Below are positions 24,115-34,640 of a DNA stretch of 64,000 nt, piece after piece (positions within the stretch are counted from its first letter, which is position 1; the number at the start of each line of letters is the position of its first letter). The notes beneath the pieces were generated by a model that had not been told where the DNA came from, did no database searches, and worked only from the letters and a program-made list of their open reading frames with translations. Origin of the DNA: Prorocentrum cordatum (Eukaryota; Sar; Dinophyceae; Prorocentrales; Prorocentraceae); NCBI GenBank assembly GCA_963575745.1, contig CAUYUJ010014753.1, forward strand, positions 278,010-342,009. Direction: 5' to 3'. A program made the translations under genes and the position numbers.

Positions 24115-24260
24115 CTCCTGACCCAAGAGGTCCCCAAAAGCCCCCCAAGAGGCTGCAGGGGCCCACAAGACGCCGCCAGGGAACCCCAAGAGGCTCCCAA
24201 GAGGCCCCCAAGAGGCCTCCAAGAGGCCCAAAAAATACCCCCAAGAGGCCCCAAAGATCG
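24115..24260 (-). repeat. Family-C block, reverse orientation
   Basis: CCCCAAGAGGC/CCCAAGAGG words, as at 16,680-17,370. Confidence 0.8.
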
Positions 24261-24269
24261 CTGCAGGGC

Positions 24270-24935
24270 CGTGAAGCTGCACACTCCCTCCACCTCCTCC
24301 ATTCTCTTATCCTCCTCATCCTGCTCCGCTTTCCCTCTCCTTTCCTCGCCACTGCACTGTCGCCCTGTGCACTGCGACCACCCCCTTTTCCTCCCTTCCT
24401 ACCAGACACACACACACACTCTCTCTCTCTCTCTCTGTCCGTCTTTTCCCTCTCACGTCGACTATCGCAACAGTCTCACTGTCTTCATGGCCCCCGCAGG
24501 AGCATCCACGAGCAACGACCCCCCACAAGGGCGCCAGGGACACCCCAGGACGGCACAACCTAGAAGCCCCGTGGAAACAACGATTCCCCCGACACCTACT
24601 CAGAGGATCGCCACGAATGGACACGAAGCTGTTCCATGGGGGCCGCTTCAACACAAACATGCCGAACACAACACCTCAGAAAAAAAGCCGCCGCCCCCTG
24701 CAGCTCCGCATTGCTGACGACCTCTCAGCCAGTCGACCGCGGTGCGCAATATGGGCCGGCGGAATGAGCGAAGCGATTGAAGAACCCCATCTCGCCATCT
24801 ATGCAGAAGAGACGACGGCGCTTGGTGCCCTCTGCCTTTAGCCAGCAGAGGACCCGCAACACTCTGGATCTGTCCAGAGCTCTCCGAGTATCTTCGCGGG
24901 ATCCCAGGAGTTCTCTGGAGGCTTTTGGACTGGAC
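24270..24935. other. No gene supported
   Basis: Contains (CA)n(CT)n at 24,406-24,436. Small ORFs at 24,271-24,717 and 24,617-24,841 lack motifs. Confidence 0.4.
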
Positions 24936-24939
24936 GCCT

Positions 24940-25138
24940 AGTCAGCGCCACAAGTATTCAAATGTGTACTCCGAGTTTCTTGATAGACCCCCGTCGCGGG
25001 CAGCCACCGCGCGCCGAAGGCGCTCCGACACCCGTCGCGGCGCGACGACGAGGCGAGGTCCATCCCCGTCGGGGGGGTCCCCCCCACGCTTATTGAGAAA
25101 CCCAGAGTAGTCAGTGCCACAAGTATTCAAATGTATAC
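24940..25138. repeat. 31-bp direct repeats enclosing an inverted-repeat segment
   Basis: TAGTCAGCGCCACAAGTATT (continuing CAAATGTGTAC) at about 24,940-24,970 recurs with two changes at 25,108-25,138. Between them, ACTCCGAGTTTCTTGATAG at the left mirrors TTATTGAGAAACCCAGAGTA at the right. The interior is rich in CGCGCCG palindromes. Confidence 0.8.
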
Positions 25139-26415
25139 GTAGCACCCCGCAATTGCGGATAAGAGTGAGGGGGCGGGCGCGGGCGACGCGGGCGTCGTCA
25201 AGCCGGCGGACCTCGTGGCCCCCACCTTCCCTGTCGATGGCGCTCTCCTCCTCCTCCTCCGCCTCCTCCTCCTCCTCCTCCTCTTCCTCGTCCTCGTCCT
25301 CGTCCTCATCGTCATCGTCGTCCTCCTCCTCCACCTCGTCCTTCTCCTCCTCCTCTTCTTCCTCGTCCTCCCTCTCCCCCCCTCGTCCTTCCATCATCGT
25401 CCTCCCATTGTCGTCATGTTCCTCCTCATCGTTCTCCTCTTCCCCCCCTCCCGATCCTCCCCCCTCCTCCTTTTCGTCGTCGTCGTCGTAGACGTCGTCG
25501 TCGTCGTCGTCGTCTCCTTCCTCCTCCCCCTCCTCCTCCTCCTCCTCTTCCTCCTCCTCCTCCTCCTGCAAAAGCAGCCCGCCGCAGGCGCCGAAAAATT
25601 TGGTTTGTACACTGAACGTGGTTTGGGTCGCGGCTGGGCCGCGGATTCTCCACCGGGAACGAATGCAAAAGATGACCGCCGCAGGCGCCGAAAAATTTGG
25701 TTTGTACCCTGAACGTGGTCGCGGGTGGGCCGCGGTCTCTCCACCTAAAACGAATGCAAAATATGCCCGCCGCAGGCGCCGAAAAATGTGGTTTGTACTC
25801 TGAATGTGGTTTGGGTCGCGGGTTGGTCGCGAGTTGGTCGCGGGGTGGGTCGCGGGCTCTTTACCTGGAAGGAATGCAAAAAAAGCCCGCCGCAGGCGCC
25901 GAAAATGTTGGTTTGTACCTTGAACGTGGTTTGGGTCGAAGGTGGGTCGCGGGTGGGTCGCGGGGTGGGTCGCGGGTGCGGGTGGGTCGCGGGTGGGTCG
26001 CGGGTGGGTCGCGGGTGGGTCGCGGGGTGGGCCGCGGGCGGGTCGCGGGGTGGGTCGCGGGTGGGTCGCGGGTGGGTCGCGGGTGGGTCGCGGGGTGGGT
26101 CGTGGGGTGGGTCATGGGGTGGGTCGCGGGTGGGTCGCGGGTGAGTCGCGGGGTGGGTCGCGGGGTGGGTCGCGGGGTGGGTCGCGGGGTGGGTCGCGGG
26201 TGGGTCGCGGGTGGGTCGCGGGTGGGTCGCGGGTGGGTCGTGGGGTGGGTCGCGGGTGGGTCGCGGGGCGGGTTGCGGGTGGGACGACGACAACAAACAA
26301 CAACGACAACAAACAACAACAACAACAACACGAATCCGCACCGCGGAATCCCACTTCAGCCACGCACCCAGGGACAGTGAATGACCGTTCGGCCCCCTCA
26401 CTCTGACCTATTTTT
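25139..26415 (+). repeat. Dispersed repeat G, long copy: TCC tract, four ~97-bp units, GGGTCGC minisatellite
   Basis: Starts GCACCCCGCAATTGCGGATA, then a TCC/TCG tract (25,230-25,570). Four tandem units follow, carrying GCCCGCCGCAGGCGCCGAAA and TTTGGTTTGTAC (25,577-25,930), then a GGGTGGGTCGCG minisatellite (25,930-26,280) and GACGACGACAAC..AACAAC. It ends TCAGCCACGCACCCAGGGAC, TTCGGCCCCCTCACTCTGAC. The short copy at 49,835-50,490 keeps the same order. The minisatellite is G-run rich and could fold as G-quadruplex. Confidence 0.85.
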
Positions 26416-26520
26416 CGAGGGGTCTCCCCACACGACCGATGTAGGTTTTGTTGTAGGCCCAGGCCCCCCTGCACAGGTCCCCACTCGTCCCCGGGAGCAA
26501 GCTGCTCTTCCCGAGTGATA

Positions 26521-26730
26521 CAGTGGAGGCCCATGCCAAGAAACACCATGCTGGCCTCCTGGGTGTCCTTGGTTTCTTGGGTTTCGATGGTTCTGCTATG
26601 GAGGGCCTGATGCGCCCACACCAGAAGTGCGTGGACGCCCTGGTGTCTCAGGGTTGGGCTTCTTGTGGAGGGTTTCTTGTGGTCGAGCCTCCACTGTAGT
26701 TGATGTTCCCAGGGCCCTGGAACGGCCCCC
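26521..26730 (+). repeat. Dispersed repeat H, copy 1 (uninterrupted)
   Basis: GGAGGCCCATGCCAAGAAAC, CTCCTGGGTGTCCTTGG, CACACCAGAAGT, GGGTTTCTTGTGGTCGAGCC, CCACTGTAG. It aligns with 46,711-46,728 joined to 46,928-47,110, where a 199-bp TIR element interrupts it after AGAA. Confidence 0.75.
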
Positions 26731-26734
26731 AGAT

Positions 26735-26906
26735 TCGGGGGTGGACAGAACCCCCAACAATGACACGTCGATGAGTGAATTGTCCGTTCTCGGTTCTCGA
26801 GATGGCGCCGTGGCCGTTATTTTCCAGGCTCGCGCCCGCCAGGTTTGGGCCTCAGGTCGTTTTCACTAAACCACGTTTTACTAAAGGGGGGTCTGTCCAT
26901 CCCCGA
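26735..26906 (+). mobile_element. 172-bp TIR element (family T1), copy 2, TSD CAGAT
   Basis: Near-identical to 18,386-18,558, with the same TCGGGG...CCCCGA termini. Flanked by CAGAT at 26,730-26,734 and 26,907-26,911. Confidence 0.88.
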
Positions 26907-26911
26907 CAGAT

Positions 26912-27830
26912 ATCGAAATCTGGGAAGCACCTCCATCCCGACACTACTGCTCAAGACGCTGCAGGAGACCTCGTCCCCCTCAGCACCGGCCCCCCCAGAC
27001 CAGAATTCGGGACGCGCTCGGGCCAGCCCTCCGAGGAGGACCCCGCCGTGGCGACGAGACGCCTCGCGCGGGCCCAGAGAGGCCTCAGGGCTGCGAGCTT
27101 CGATGCCGCGATCTCGTGTCGCCGGCGACCCCCTTGGGAGGGCGCGCGCTTTCAGGCGCAACATCACCGAGGGCTTCCAGGCTGCGGGGAGGGGCGCGCC
27201 GCCCTCGCCGTTCCGCCCCTCGGGGGGGGGGGCCGGCGCCACCCGCCTCCCAGCGGGGCCCACTCCGGCCCGACCGATCCGATTCGATCTCGGCCCCGGT
27301 TGGGACGATCCGATTGCGACTTGCCGAGAATCTGATGCGTCAGCCACGCGCAGAGGGGGGTGGGGGGAGGGGGGAGGGCTTCTTAGAAGCACCCCTGCTT
27401 CTCGCCCCCCCCCCCCACCCCCTTGTGCGCGCCGTCAACTGGTGTTCGCACGGCGTTGTTGTGCATCCTGACGCGCCGATCCAGTTCGATTCCGGCCCCG
27501 TGCCGATTACCTTGATGAGTGGCATTGCCCGAGATCTTGGTGCTAACCTTGGCGATTCCCTCACACGGGCGCAACCCTGAGGTTGTCTTCGCCGTTGGGC
27601 CTGTCCATCTTTGGGATAGGAACAAGTTCGAGGCTGGCTGCGAGCATCAAGAAGCAAACAGATACCCTGGCGGAGAGCCCAGCCCCATGTCGACGCGTGG
27701 CGCTTATGTGCAGGACCGCAATGCGCATGAACAGACTGACGACTTTGCAGTAACCCTGAACGCTTCGACTAAGAACGCAAGGCCACACTCAACTGGGCGG
27801 GGCGAAGCGAGATGGGCAAGGCGACACCGT
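26912..27830. other. GC-rich DNA, no gene supported
   Basis: Open in two plus frames around 26,930-27,250 but with no motif. Contains the piece shared with 22,800-22,850 (27,341-27,390) and degenerate CGATCC/GATTCG words at 27,270-27,320 and 27,477-27,510. Confidence 0.4.
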
Positions 27831-27834
27831 GCGG

Positions 27835-28175
27835 GCGCAGCCACTGAAGCCTTCGGTGTAGCTCCCTGTTGGGCCACGAAACGCGTGAGCGATGTGCCAG
27901 AATGGGGGCGGGGCCGCATGTGCCCGCAGCCACTGGCGCCTTCGCTGAGGCTCCCCGTGGGGCCACGAAGCGTGCGAGGGGTGCTTCGAAATGGGGCGCG
28001 TCACCCTGTGAACCCAGTCACTGGCGCCTTCGGTGGCGCTCTCTGCGGGACCACGAAGCGTGTGAGGGGTGTTTCGACATGGGGCGCGTCACCATGTGAA
28101 CCCAGCCACTGGCGCCTTCGGTGGAGCTCCCTGTTGGGCCACGAAGTGTGTGAGATGTATGCCGAAATGGGCCGG
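27835..28175 (+). repeat. Composite repeat A, diverged units, then (GAC/GAT)n
   Basis: Four diverged ~85-90-bp units (GGTGGAGCTCC, GGGCCACGAAG, GTGTGAGGGGTG), followed by GATGATGCTGACGACGACGA, as after the units at base 206. Confidence 0.8.
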
Positions 28176-28529
28176 CGATGATGCTGACGACGACGATAAT
28201 GACGACGATGAGGATGTTGTTGATGACAAGAATTGAGCTGAGGTTTTCTGTGCCAGTCTATGCGGTGTTGGTCTGGTTGATGGTGTTTAGTGGTCGGAAT
28301 CGGCCATCAGTTTTGGTGGCGCCGGCCTGGGTGCGAGATCGCCCCGACGGGGGGCTTTCAGAACAGGCATCGACCGTTTTCTTCTGGCCCGAAGGGCCTG
28401 CAAATCAGCCATCGCATTTGATGTTTTTGGGGGGGGCTCCCCAGCAGGGGTGCGCCCAAGGCTACGTGCACATGGGCTAGGGCACTCGTGCAATACAGCA
28501 CGGTGCGCATCAGCATAACATGAAAACGG

Positions 28530-28672
28530 CGAGGAGGAGGAGGAGGAGGAGGAGGAGGAGGAAGGGAGGAGGTGGAAGGGAGTAGGGGAAGAGGGAAGAG
28601 GGCGAGAGGAAGGAGGGGGAGGAGGGGGAGGAGGAAGGAGGGGGGGAGGAGGGGGGGGGGGAGAGGGACGGG
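28530..28672 (+). repeat. GGA-rich tract
   Basis: GGAGGAGGAGG and GGGGGAGG runs; no gene. Confidence 0.9.
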
Positions 28673-28933
28673 AAGCCCGAGCGATGGCGACGGTGGCGGT
28701 GACAGAGGCGCGGAGGGGAGGGTTCCTGGGGAGAGGCCTCTGCGTCCAGCTCTCTACGCTCGTGGTGCCTTTCCTCGTCCTTCCTCGCTCCACTCCTTCC
28801 CCTCTCCCTTCTTACTCCTCCCGTCCCCCATCCTACTACCCCTCCCCCTCCTCGCCCCCTTGGTCCTCTTCATCTTTCCTACTCCTCCTCTGGTTCAGGG
28901 CAGGGCGCACGGGCGAGTGCGGCGAGCTCCTTA

Positions 28934-31900
28934 GGCCGCGAGCTTGCGCTGGACCTCAATCCAGAGGGCCTTCGGGATGTCGTCGACGGACACCCCCTTC
29001 GCCGTCATGGCGTCGATGTTCTGCTGCACCACGTGACTGGAATTCGCCGTCTTGTCCTTGACAGCTTGCGCGAGGGAGGCCGTCGTGAGTGTGACGCGTG
29101 CCTTGGCGTTGATCGTGTCCCAGCGCTTGACCCCGTGTGCCTTCTCGGAAGCGTCGGCCTTCAAGTCTGCGCAGACCATGTGGAAGGATTCATTATTGAC
29201 GGTGAGTGTCTTCAGGTGGCCTTTGATCCTATTCGCGATGCCGAATTGCTTGTATAGGGTTGCTCTCAGATGCGAGTCGAACTCGCTGAAGTCGTCGCTG
29301 CCGTTGTAGCCGTCCAAGCAGTGAGAGCCGTCCTGCATGTCGCCCGCGATGGCCTCGAGCGCATCAGCGATCTGGTCGGCGTCTGCGAACGCCGTATCCC
29401 TGGCCAAGGTCCTGTAACACGTCATGGCCCTTTTCGGCGGTGGGAACCCAGCCAGCGACCTTGCGGGAGAAATCATCAAACGTGCCGCCGCCGTACTTCG
29501 TGAGCAGCTCGTCCTGCCCCAGCGAGTCCATCCTGGGCAGCACCATCAACGCTGACTCCAACTGGTCGAATGCATCTTTGATCGATGTCTCAAGTGAGTC
29601 CTGGGAACCACTCACCGTCATGAAGTTGTCGAGCTGCTTCGCTGCTTGGTAGTAGTTTTCGGCGTCGTCGATCCTGAGCTGGACACCGCGCTTCATCAGA
29701 GTGAGTTTGAGACCATCGCCGATCGCATCCTTCAGCAAGGTGGGAACGCGGTGTCGATCGAACGATTGGTTGAACAATTCACCCACGTCACCGTTCTTCA
29801 AGACCGCGTCAACATCAGCCACCATCAGGATCGGAATTTGGTTGACGAGCTGGCAGGCCGCCGTGGCGAGCTCCTCGCACGCTGGCAGGGTCTCACAGCG
29901 GACGGCTTTGTGGCTGCCGATGGTGGTCCTGAGCAGGGAGAGCGTCACGTCGTCGGGTCGTTCGTTGTAGGCCCTGACTGCGATGATGAGCGCCGGTTCC
30001 TTCCGTTCACCTTCGACGTCGCTGCGTCGCCTCAGGAGGCCGTTGCAGGCGGAGCCCAGCTTGCACCCCCCCTGGCCCAGCGCGAAGCTGGCGATCTCGG
30101 AGTACAGATGCATGTGCTTCTCCATCGTGTCCATGACGGACGTGTCCACGACCTCGGGGCCCTGCTCCACGAGCGTTTTGGTCATGCGTGCGATCGTCTC
30201 CTGGAGCGCCTTTTCTGCATTCATCGTCGAGGCCGCCTTCCCACGACACGTCTTCCTCCACTGGCCGATGGACGCGATTGCCGCGGCTACTGATGTCATG
30301 CCATCCTCGTCAGGGTCCGCGCCATACATGTTCATTATCATCTCCGCAATCCTCGGGGCGGCCTGGATGTCCGTCGCAGCGGCCCCGCGGAACGCCGCTT
30401 TTGCCTCGGCCCAGGGCCCGCGTTTGCCGAGCGTCTCACTTAGCGGGTGCCACTCTGCATCAGCGGTGGCCCAAGTAAGAAGGTCCATTAGCAAGAGCAT
30501 TTGCGGGCCGCATTCGGAAAACGACTGGGAGCCCATATTTGGCAGGTGGTGTAATTGGAGGCCCGCGCCCTTCACGATGCGGTAGTACCCCTTCACGCTG
30601 GTGCTCTGGGTCGGCCCCACTCGCGAGAAACTTTGGACCAAGGAGCGGCCGAAGGTCCCGAAGATGCTCGACCTTGGAGTTGTCCGCCAGGGCAGGTAGC
30701 ACGACGCAGTCCTGCAGGATCTCGCGCGACACCATGATATTCGCGTCGATGTAGCCCTTCATGCTCGCCAGGGTGGGCTCGAACATGCAAGAGGCATCAG
30801 CGTTGGGGTCGCGTGGCAGGAGGGCATCCGCTATTGCGTCGACTGCAGCATCGGCCACTTTCAGGTACTTGCTCAGGAGTTCCGTCGAGAAGCTGAACGA
30901 GTCCAAGACGTCCTCGCGTGCTAAATCCTTGAGGCGAGCGCTGATCTGCCACCGCCCCAATTGGCCAACGAAAGTCACTAGCGTCGACGCTGCCTCGGCC
31001 TTCTTGCACAAGTTCTCGGCCATGATCGCGATGCTCGGGGACGCAGGTTTGAACCGCTTCGGAGAGTGCACCTTGCCCCCCTTGGGCAGGCCGTCCAAGA
31101 CCTGGCGGATGACTGCGTCTTGCTTCAACGCCTCGTAGCGCTGCCTATCGTGACTCGCGGCCGAGCCCGCTGCCTTCGGAGTGGCCCTGCGGCCCCGGGC
31201 ACCAGTCGAATTGGGCATGCTCGTCGCGGGCGACCTCGAACGGTCGCGAGCTCCTGCCACCGACCGCGCAGGGCCAGGCGGCGACCCCACGTCAGTCAGC
31301 ACCCCGCTCGGCCGCCCCCGGATCGGCGGAGCCGATGCCGGCCCGGCCACGGGAAGATTAGGCGCAGGGCCGGCAGGGACACTCGCTGCACTGGCGCCCC
31401 CCGTTCGGCACCGCCTGGACGCCGGCGGCCGCGCGGCGCGACGCCTCGGCCAGGGCCCCCGCGTCGGCGGCCGCGCCTTCCGAGCGGTCGCCGCCCACGC
31501 CCACGCCAGCGAGAGCCACCAACTGGAGGGGGGGCCACTGGGCTGAGCGCCCCTCTGCGCGAGCCTTCTCGGGTCGGGCGAAAGGGGGGGATTGGGAAAG
31601 GGGGGGTTACGACATTTGCTGCATGCAGCTGGTTTCGGCCTCACCGAGGGGCCCATTCCTCGATACATGGTCGCCTCCGGCGCCGGGAGGCGCCGGGAAA
31701 ATCAGCTACGCGAGCTGATTCTCAAACCCCCCTTTTGCTATCCCCCCCTTTCGCCCGACCCGACCTTCTCACAGGCCTGGTCCTTCAACTGGCTCAAAGT
31801 GAGAACCTTCGCGAAGCCGCGGAAGATAGTGGCCTGCTTCTACCTGACCTTCGCGATCTCCTTTCCTGAAGACCTCCATGTCCCCGCCAGCCTTGGCGAC

Positions 31901-32555
31901 CTGCGATGCGTGAATCTTTATGGTCGACATCTTGACCTCTGCGCGGGCGTGGTTCTCAATCTCCGTGCACGGCTTGACGGGGCGCTGCACGACGACGCCC
32001 GTGCTGGATACCCCAGGCCGGGTGCTGTTCGGCACCCGTGTCTCCTCCTTTTTTGCGAACTCTGGAGTGGTCCCCGCGATGCCAGGTGGGCATATTTTCT
32101 CATTCCACTGCTGCTGCGCGAGCTGGACGCCCACCTGGGGGATCTCCTGGCCGAAGGAGACCCCAGCCGGCCTCAACCGAGCCGTTCTCGGATTGCGCCG
32201 AAGAGAGGGCTTCCGCAAGCTGGCGGCCTGCCTCGATGCGCTTCTTGAAGTCCTCGTTGAAGGACGGGTCTGCGCGGCACCTCTCGACGCAGTCTTGCCA
32301 CGGCATGTCCTGCTGGATGTGCCGCTCGAACGTCACGCAGCACCGATCGCAGCCGCAGAGCACGCGTCTGCTGCGACCAGCGGCGGCGCCGCGGGCGCAG
32401 GTTGTGGAATCCAAGGGCTCGTCGCAGCGCCCGCGCGCCACTGCTTCCGAACCAGCCCCCTTGGACTGGCACGCACGGCGAGGCGCCTTCGACTGCGGGC
32501 GCTCCTCGACACTGGGCGCTGCGCGCCGCCCTCCGCCCGCCACCGCTGGTGGAAG
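28934..32555 (-). pseudogene. Large coding remnant, function unknown, multiple frameshifts
   Basis: Reading from 32,555 down, protein-like sequence is found in successive frames. 32,545-32,165: a Cys-rich start with LCGCDRCCVTFERHIQQDMP and CVERCRADPSFNEDFKKRI. 32,165-31,845: VSFGQEIPQVGVQLAQQQW to MSTIKIHASQVAKAGGD. After a frame change, 31,840-31,350: QATIFRGFAKVLTLSQLKDQ (with an in-frame TAG at 31,842-31,840), then after the 195-bp element KARAEGRSAQWPPL. 31,370-30,670: a basic linker, then RQRYEALKQDAVIRQVLDGL and ILQDCVVLPALADNSKVE. 30,670-29,425: SFSRVGPTQSTSVKGYYRIV to LPRMDSLGQDELLTKYGG. 29,430-28,934: DADQIADALEAIAGDMQDG to IPKALWIEVQRKLAA, stop. The long second half is helical and acidic/basic-mixed, without a domain I know. 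At least five frame changes plus one stop point to a decayed gene; uncorrected indels are the alternative. The 5' end probably begins at a splice acceptor (GCTGCTAG, about 32,556). Confidence 0.6.
31569..31763 (-). mobile_element. 195-bp TIR introner in the coding remnant, TSD CCTTC
   Basis: Ends are TCGGGTCGGGCGAAAGGGGG on each strand, extended as ~40-bp imperfect TIRs (GGAT..GG...AAAGGGGGGTT). CCTTC lies at 31,564-31,568 and 31,764-31,768. On the minus strand the duplication reads GAAGG. Its last G plus the element's first T gives GT, and the element's last A plus the first G of the second copy gives AG. Splicing at 31,764 to 31,568 (197 nt) joins CAGGCCTGTGAGAAG to AAGGCTCGCGCAGAG in phase 0 (DQACEK-KARAEGR). 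The interior has two palindromes (around GGCGCCGGGAGGCGCC and ATCAGCTACGCGAGCTGAT). The right 100 bp recurs at 58,760-58,860. Confidence 0.85.
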
Positions 32556-32559
32556 CTAG

Positions 32560-33210
32560 CAGCTAATTAGCGCGGCTGCGTCCCCCCTGAGTAGCTGGCA
32601 GCCCTCGTCGGGGCTGCCCCCGGCAAGTCGCGGTCTCGCCGCTGCCTTCGCCGAGCCAAAAGGGCTACGAGACGGAAGGCGAGGAAAAGGAGGTGTCGCG
32701 GGGCCTTGGGGAGCGAAACCACGGGAGTCGAAAAACGGGGCCACGGCGTTGCCGCGCGCATGGGGGGGCCACGGGGTTAGTTTGGCCAAGAGATCGACAA
32801 GTAGCGAGGGCCCCCAGGAGGGCTCGCTGGGCTCGGAGTGTCAAGCCGAGAAGGACGGCTCGCAGACCAACGAAATTTATGAATACAATACATGACTTAC
32901 GCACGTGGTGCTGGACCTTCGGATCACGATGTTACTAGGTGCCAAGTTGAGGATCATAATTTGCTCGTTTGGTCGTTCTGGTTCCAAGAGGTTGTTAGGA
33001 TAACTAGAAGGGCTCATTACAGTTGCAAGCAGACTGGATCATAACACGCCATCTCATTTCACAAACTCGCATATGATATCACAGCCCATCCTAGCTCAGC
33101 CCATCCAGACGAAGGTAAATCCCACGCGCAGCATAGCTCAGCCAAAGTACCAGCATAGCCTCGCGCACCATTGCACAGCCCATCCCGCTGAATAGCTCGG
33201 CATATCATGG
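32560..33210. other. No gene supported
   Basis: Non-repetitive DNA. 33,020-33,200 has loose repeats of CATAGCTCAGCC and AGCCCATCC. There are no long ORFs with motifs. Confidence 0.4.
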
Positions 33211-33213
33211 TGT

Positions 33214-33648
33214 ATGATAGCAATTCTCACCTATTTCGGCCCATGCCAACATAGAACAACACAGGTGACCTCAGCAAAGCACAGCATAGACATGCCCCAC
33301 ACGGACCTCCCAATCCAAGGGAGATACATGAACACCAAAGGGAGGCACATGGGGGTGCACATGAGCACCCAAGGGGATTGCACAGTCACGGCGCCTGGGC
33401 GGAGGGCACCCCACGCGTCGGAAAGACACCGCGTTGCAGACAATGGCGACGACGACGACCATATTACGACGTTGACGGAGAGCAGGATGAGGGAAGCAGG
33501 GATGTTCCAGGCCATCGGCCTTGAGCAGGGGTATCAGCACGGCCCTCTGTCGAAAGATGCCGGCTCTTCGGCCAGCACGGCGAAAGCCTTGGCAGCTCTC
33601 TTCACTCGGTGGAGGGTGGCGGGGCGAGGGGAAAGCAGGAGGATGTAG
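33214..33648 (+). CDS. Hypothetical ORF, 144 codons
   Basis: ATG-initiated open frame in non-repetitive DNA, with a His/Met/Gly-rich first half and a more ordinary second half (MREAGMFQAIGLEQGYQHG). The minus strand is also open for about 150 codons over the same bases, no known motif is seen, and the flanks carry no repeats to explain the openness. It may be chance. Confidence 0.15.
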   Translation: MIAILTYFGPCQHRTTQVTSAKHSIDMPHTDLPIQGRYMNTKGRHMGVHMSTQGDCTVTAPGRRAPHASERHRVADNGDDDDHITTLTESRMREAGMFQAIGLEQGYQHGPLSKDAGSSASTAKALAALFTRWRVAGRGESRRM

Positions 33649-33771
33649 GATCAGGATGGGCATGCGATGCTGAAGCGGGGGGAGTGGTAGGCAGCTTGGG
33701 GCGGCAGCACGCTGACCGATATCCGACTTCATGGTTTTTTCGCGCCGCGGCTCCCCAGATTCTGAGCCCCT

Positions 33772-33950
33772 TCCTAGGGTTAAGTCGGACGTGTCCCTCT
33801 ACAGGAGGAATATTCAAAAATAGTCAGAAAAATAGTCTGGGGACGATTTTGTCAATATGTTTGAGCATTTGTGGATTATTTTGCTGATCATTTATAATCT
33901 GTCATCCGAAATCCGCCTTTAGAGGGACATGCCCGACCTAATCCTAGGGA
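33772..33950. repeat. TIR element with ~38-bp arms
   Basis: Left arm CCTAGGGTTAAGTCGGACGT then GTCCCTCTACAGG; the right arm is its reverse complement, CCTTTAGAGGGACATGCCCG then ACCTAATCCTAGG. The interior is AT-rich (AATAGTCAGAAAAATAGTC), unlike the surroundings. No clean target duplication. Confidence 0.75.
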
Positions 33951-34095
33951 CCAGCTCTTCACCGAGTCGTGTCTTGACATGTCCTGACGGCCCCGCGGGA
34001 CCCAGGGAGGGCCCCATGGAGTCAATGCTGGTGCGATGCGGAAAGACACCCGCTGCGACCCCTTCATTGCGCAGGGATGTCGGGGAACCCTTGGC

Positions 34096-34405
34096 ATCGC
34101 TCGGACGTGTGCATGTTTTCTCGGCGAGACCCACCGAGGACCCTCCTGGACCATCGAGCAAAAAAAACACGCACGAAACCGACAAATGCACGGGAAATCT
34201 GGGTAGTCGAAGGCCAGACTGTCAGATTGGATTGGGCCCCAAGGGCCAATCTGGCCCGGCCAAACTGGATGATTTGGGTTACTCGCCAGACTGGATTCGC
34301 GTTGGCTCCCTCGCCAGATTGCCCCCGTTTGCCAGATTGGGCCTGCCAGATTGGCGCCAGATTGGCTTCGACTACCCTGAAAGGGACGTCCGAGCGACGG
34401 CAAGA
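34096..34405 (+). mobile_element. Family-K TIR element with a nested inverted-repeat insertion
   Basis: The outer element starts TTGGCATCGCTCGGACGTGT and ends ACGTCCGAGCGACGGCAAG, matching 47,732-47,859 and 58,258-58,391. Those copies are about 130 bp, whereas this one is ~305 bp. The extra ~175 bp (about 34,203-34,372) begins GGGTAGTCGAAGGCCAGAC and ends GGCTTCGACTACCC, so it has its own TIRs and is packed with CCAGATTGG words. GAAA on both sides may be the nested target duplication. Confidence 0.75.
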
Positions 34406-34561
34406 GCCCCGCCCCACGAGCGCGGGCCTCGCCCCGCCAGCGCGGGTACATCCCCTTCGCGGCCGAGTCCGGCCTCGCCGCCGTGCGGGAGGTCAAGGAC
34501 GCAGGGGCTCGCCGCCAAGTGTGTGTAGGGGGCTTTGCCCCCCCTGGCCCTTACGTGAGGC

Positions 34562-34640
34562 CCCTCCTCCTCCTCCTCCTCCTCCTCCTCCTCCTCCTCC
34601 TCCTCCTCCTCCCCCTCCTCCTCCTCCTCCTCTTCCTCCT
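34562..34640 (+). repeat. (TCC)n tract
   Basis: Pure CTC repeats with two interruptions. Confidence 0.95.

Noticed and set aside
24942-25571. 209-codon Asp/Glu-rich minus ORF
   Set aside because: It translates the TCC/TCG tract and continues into dispersed repeat G.
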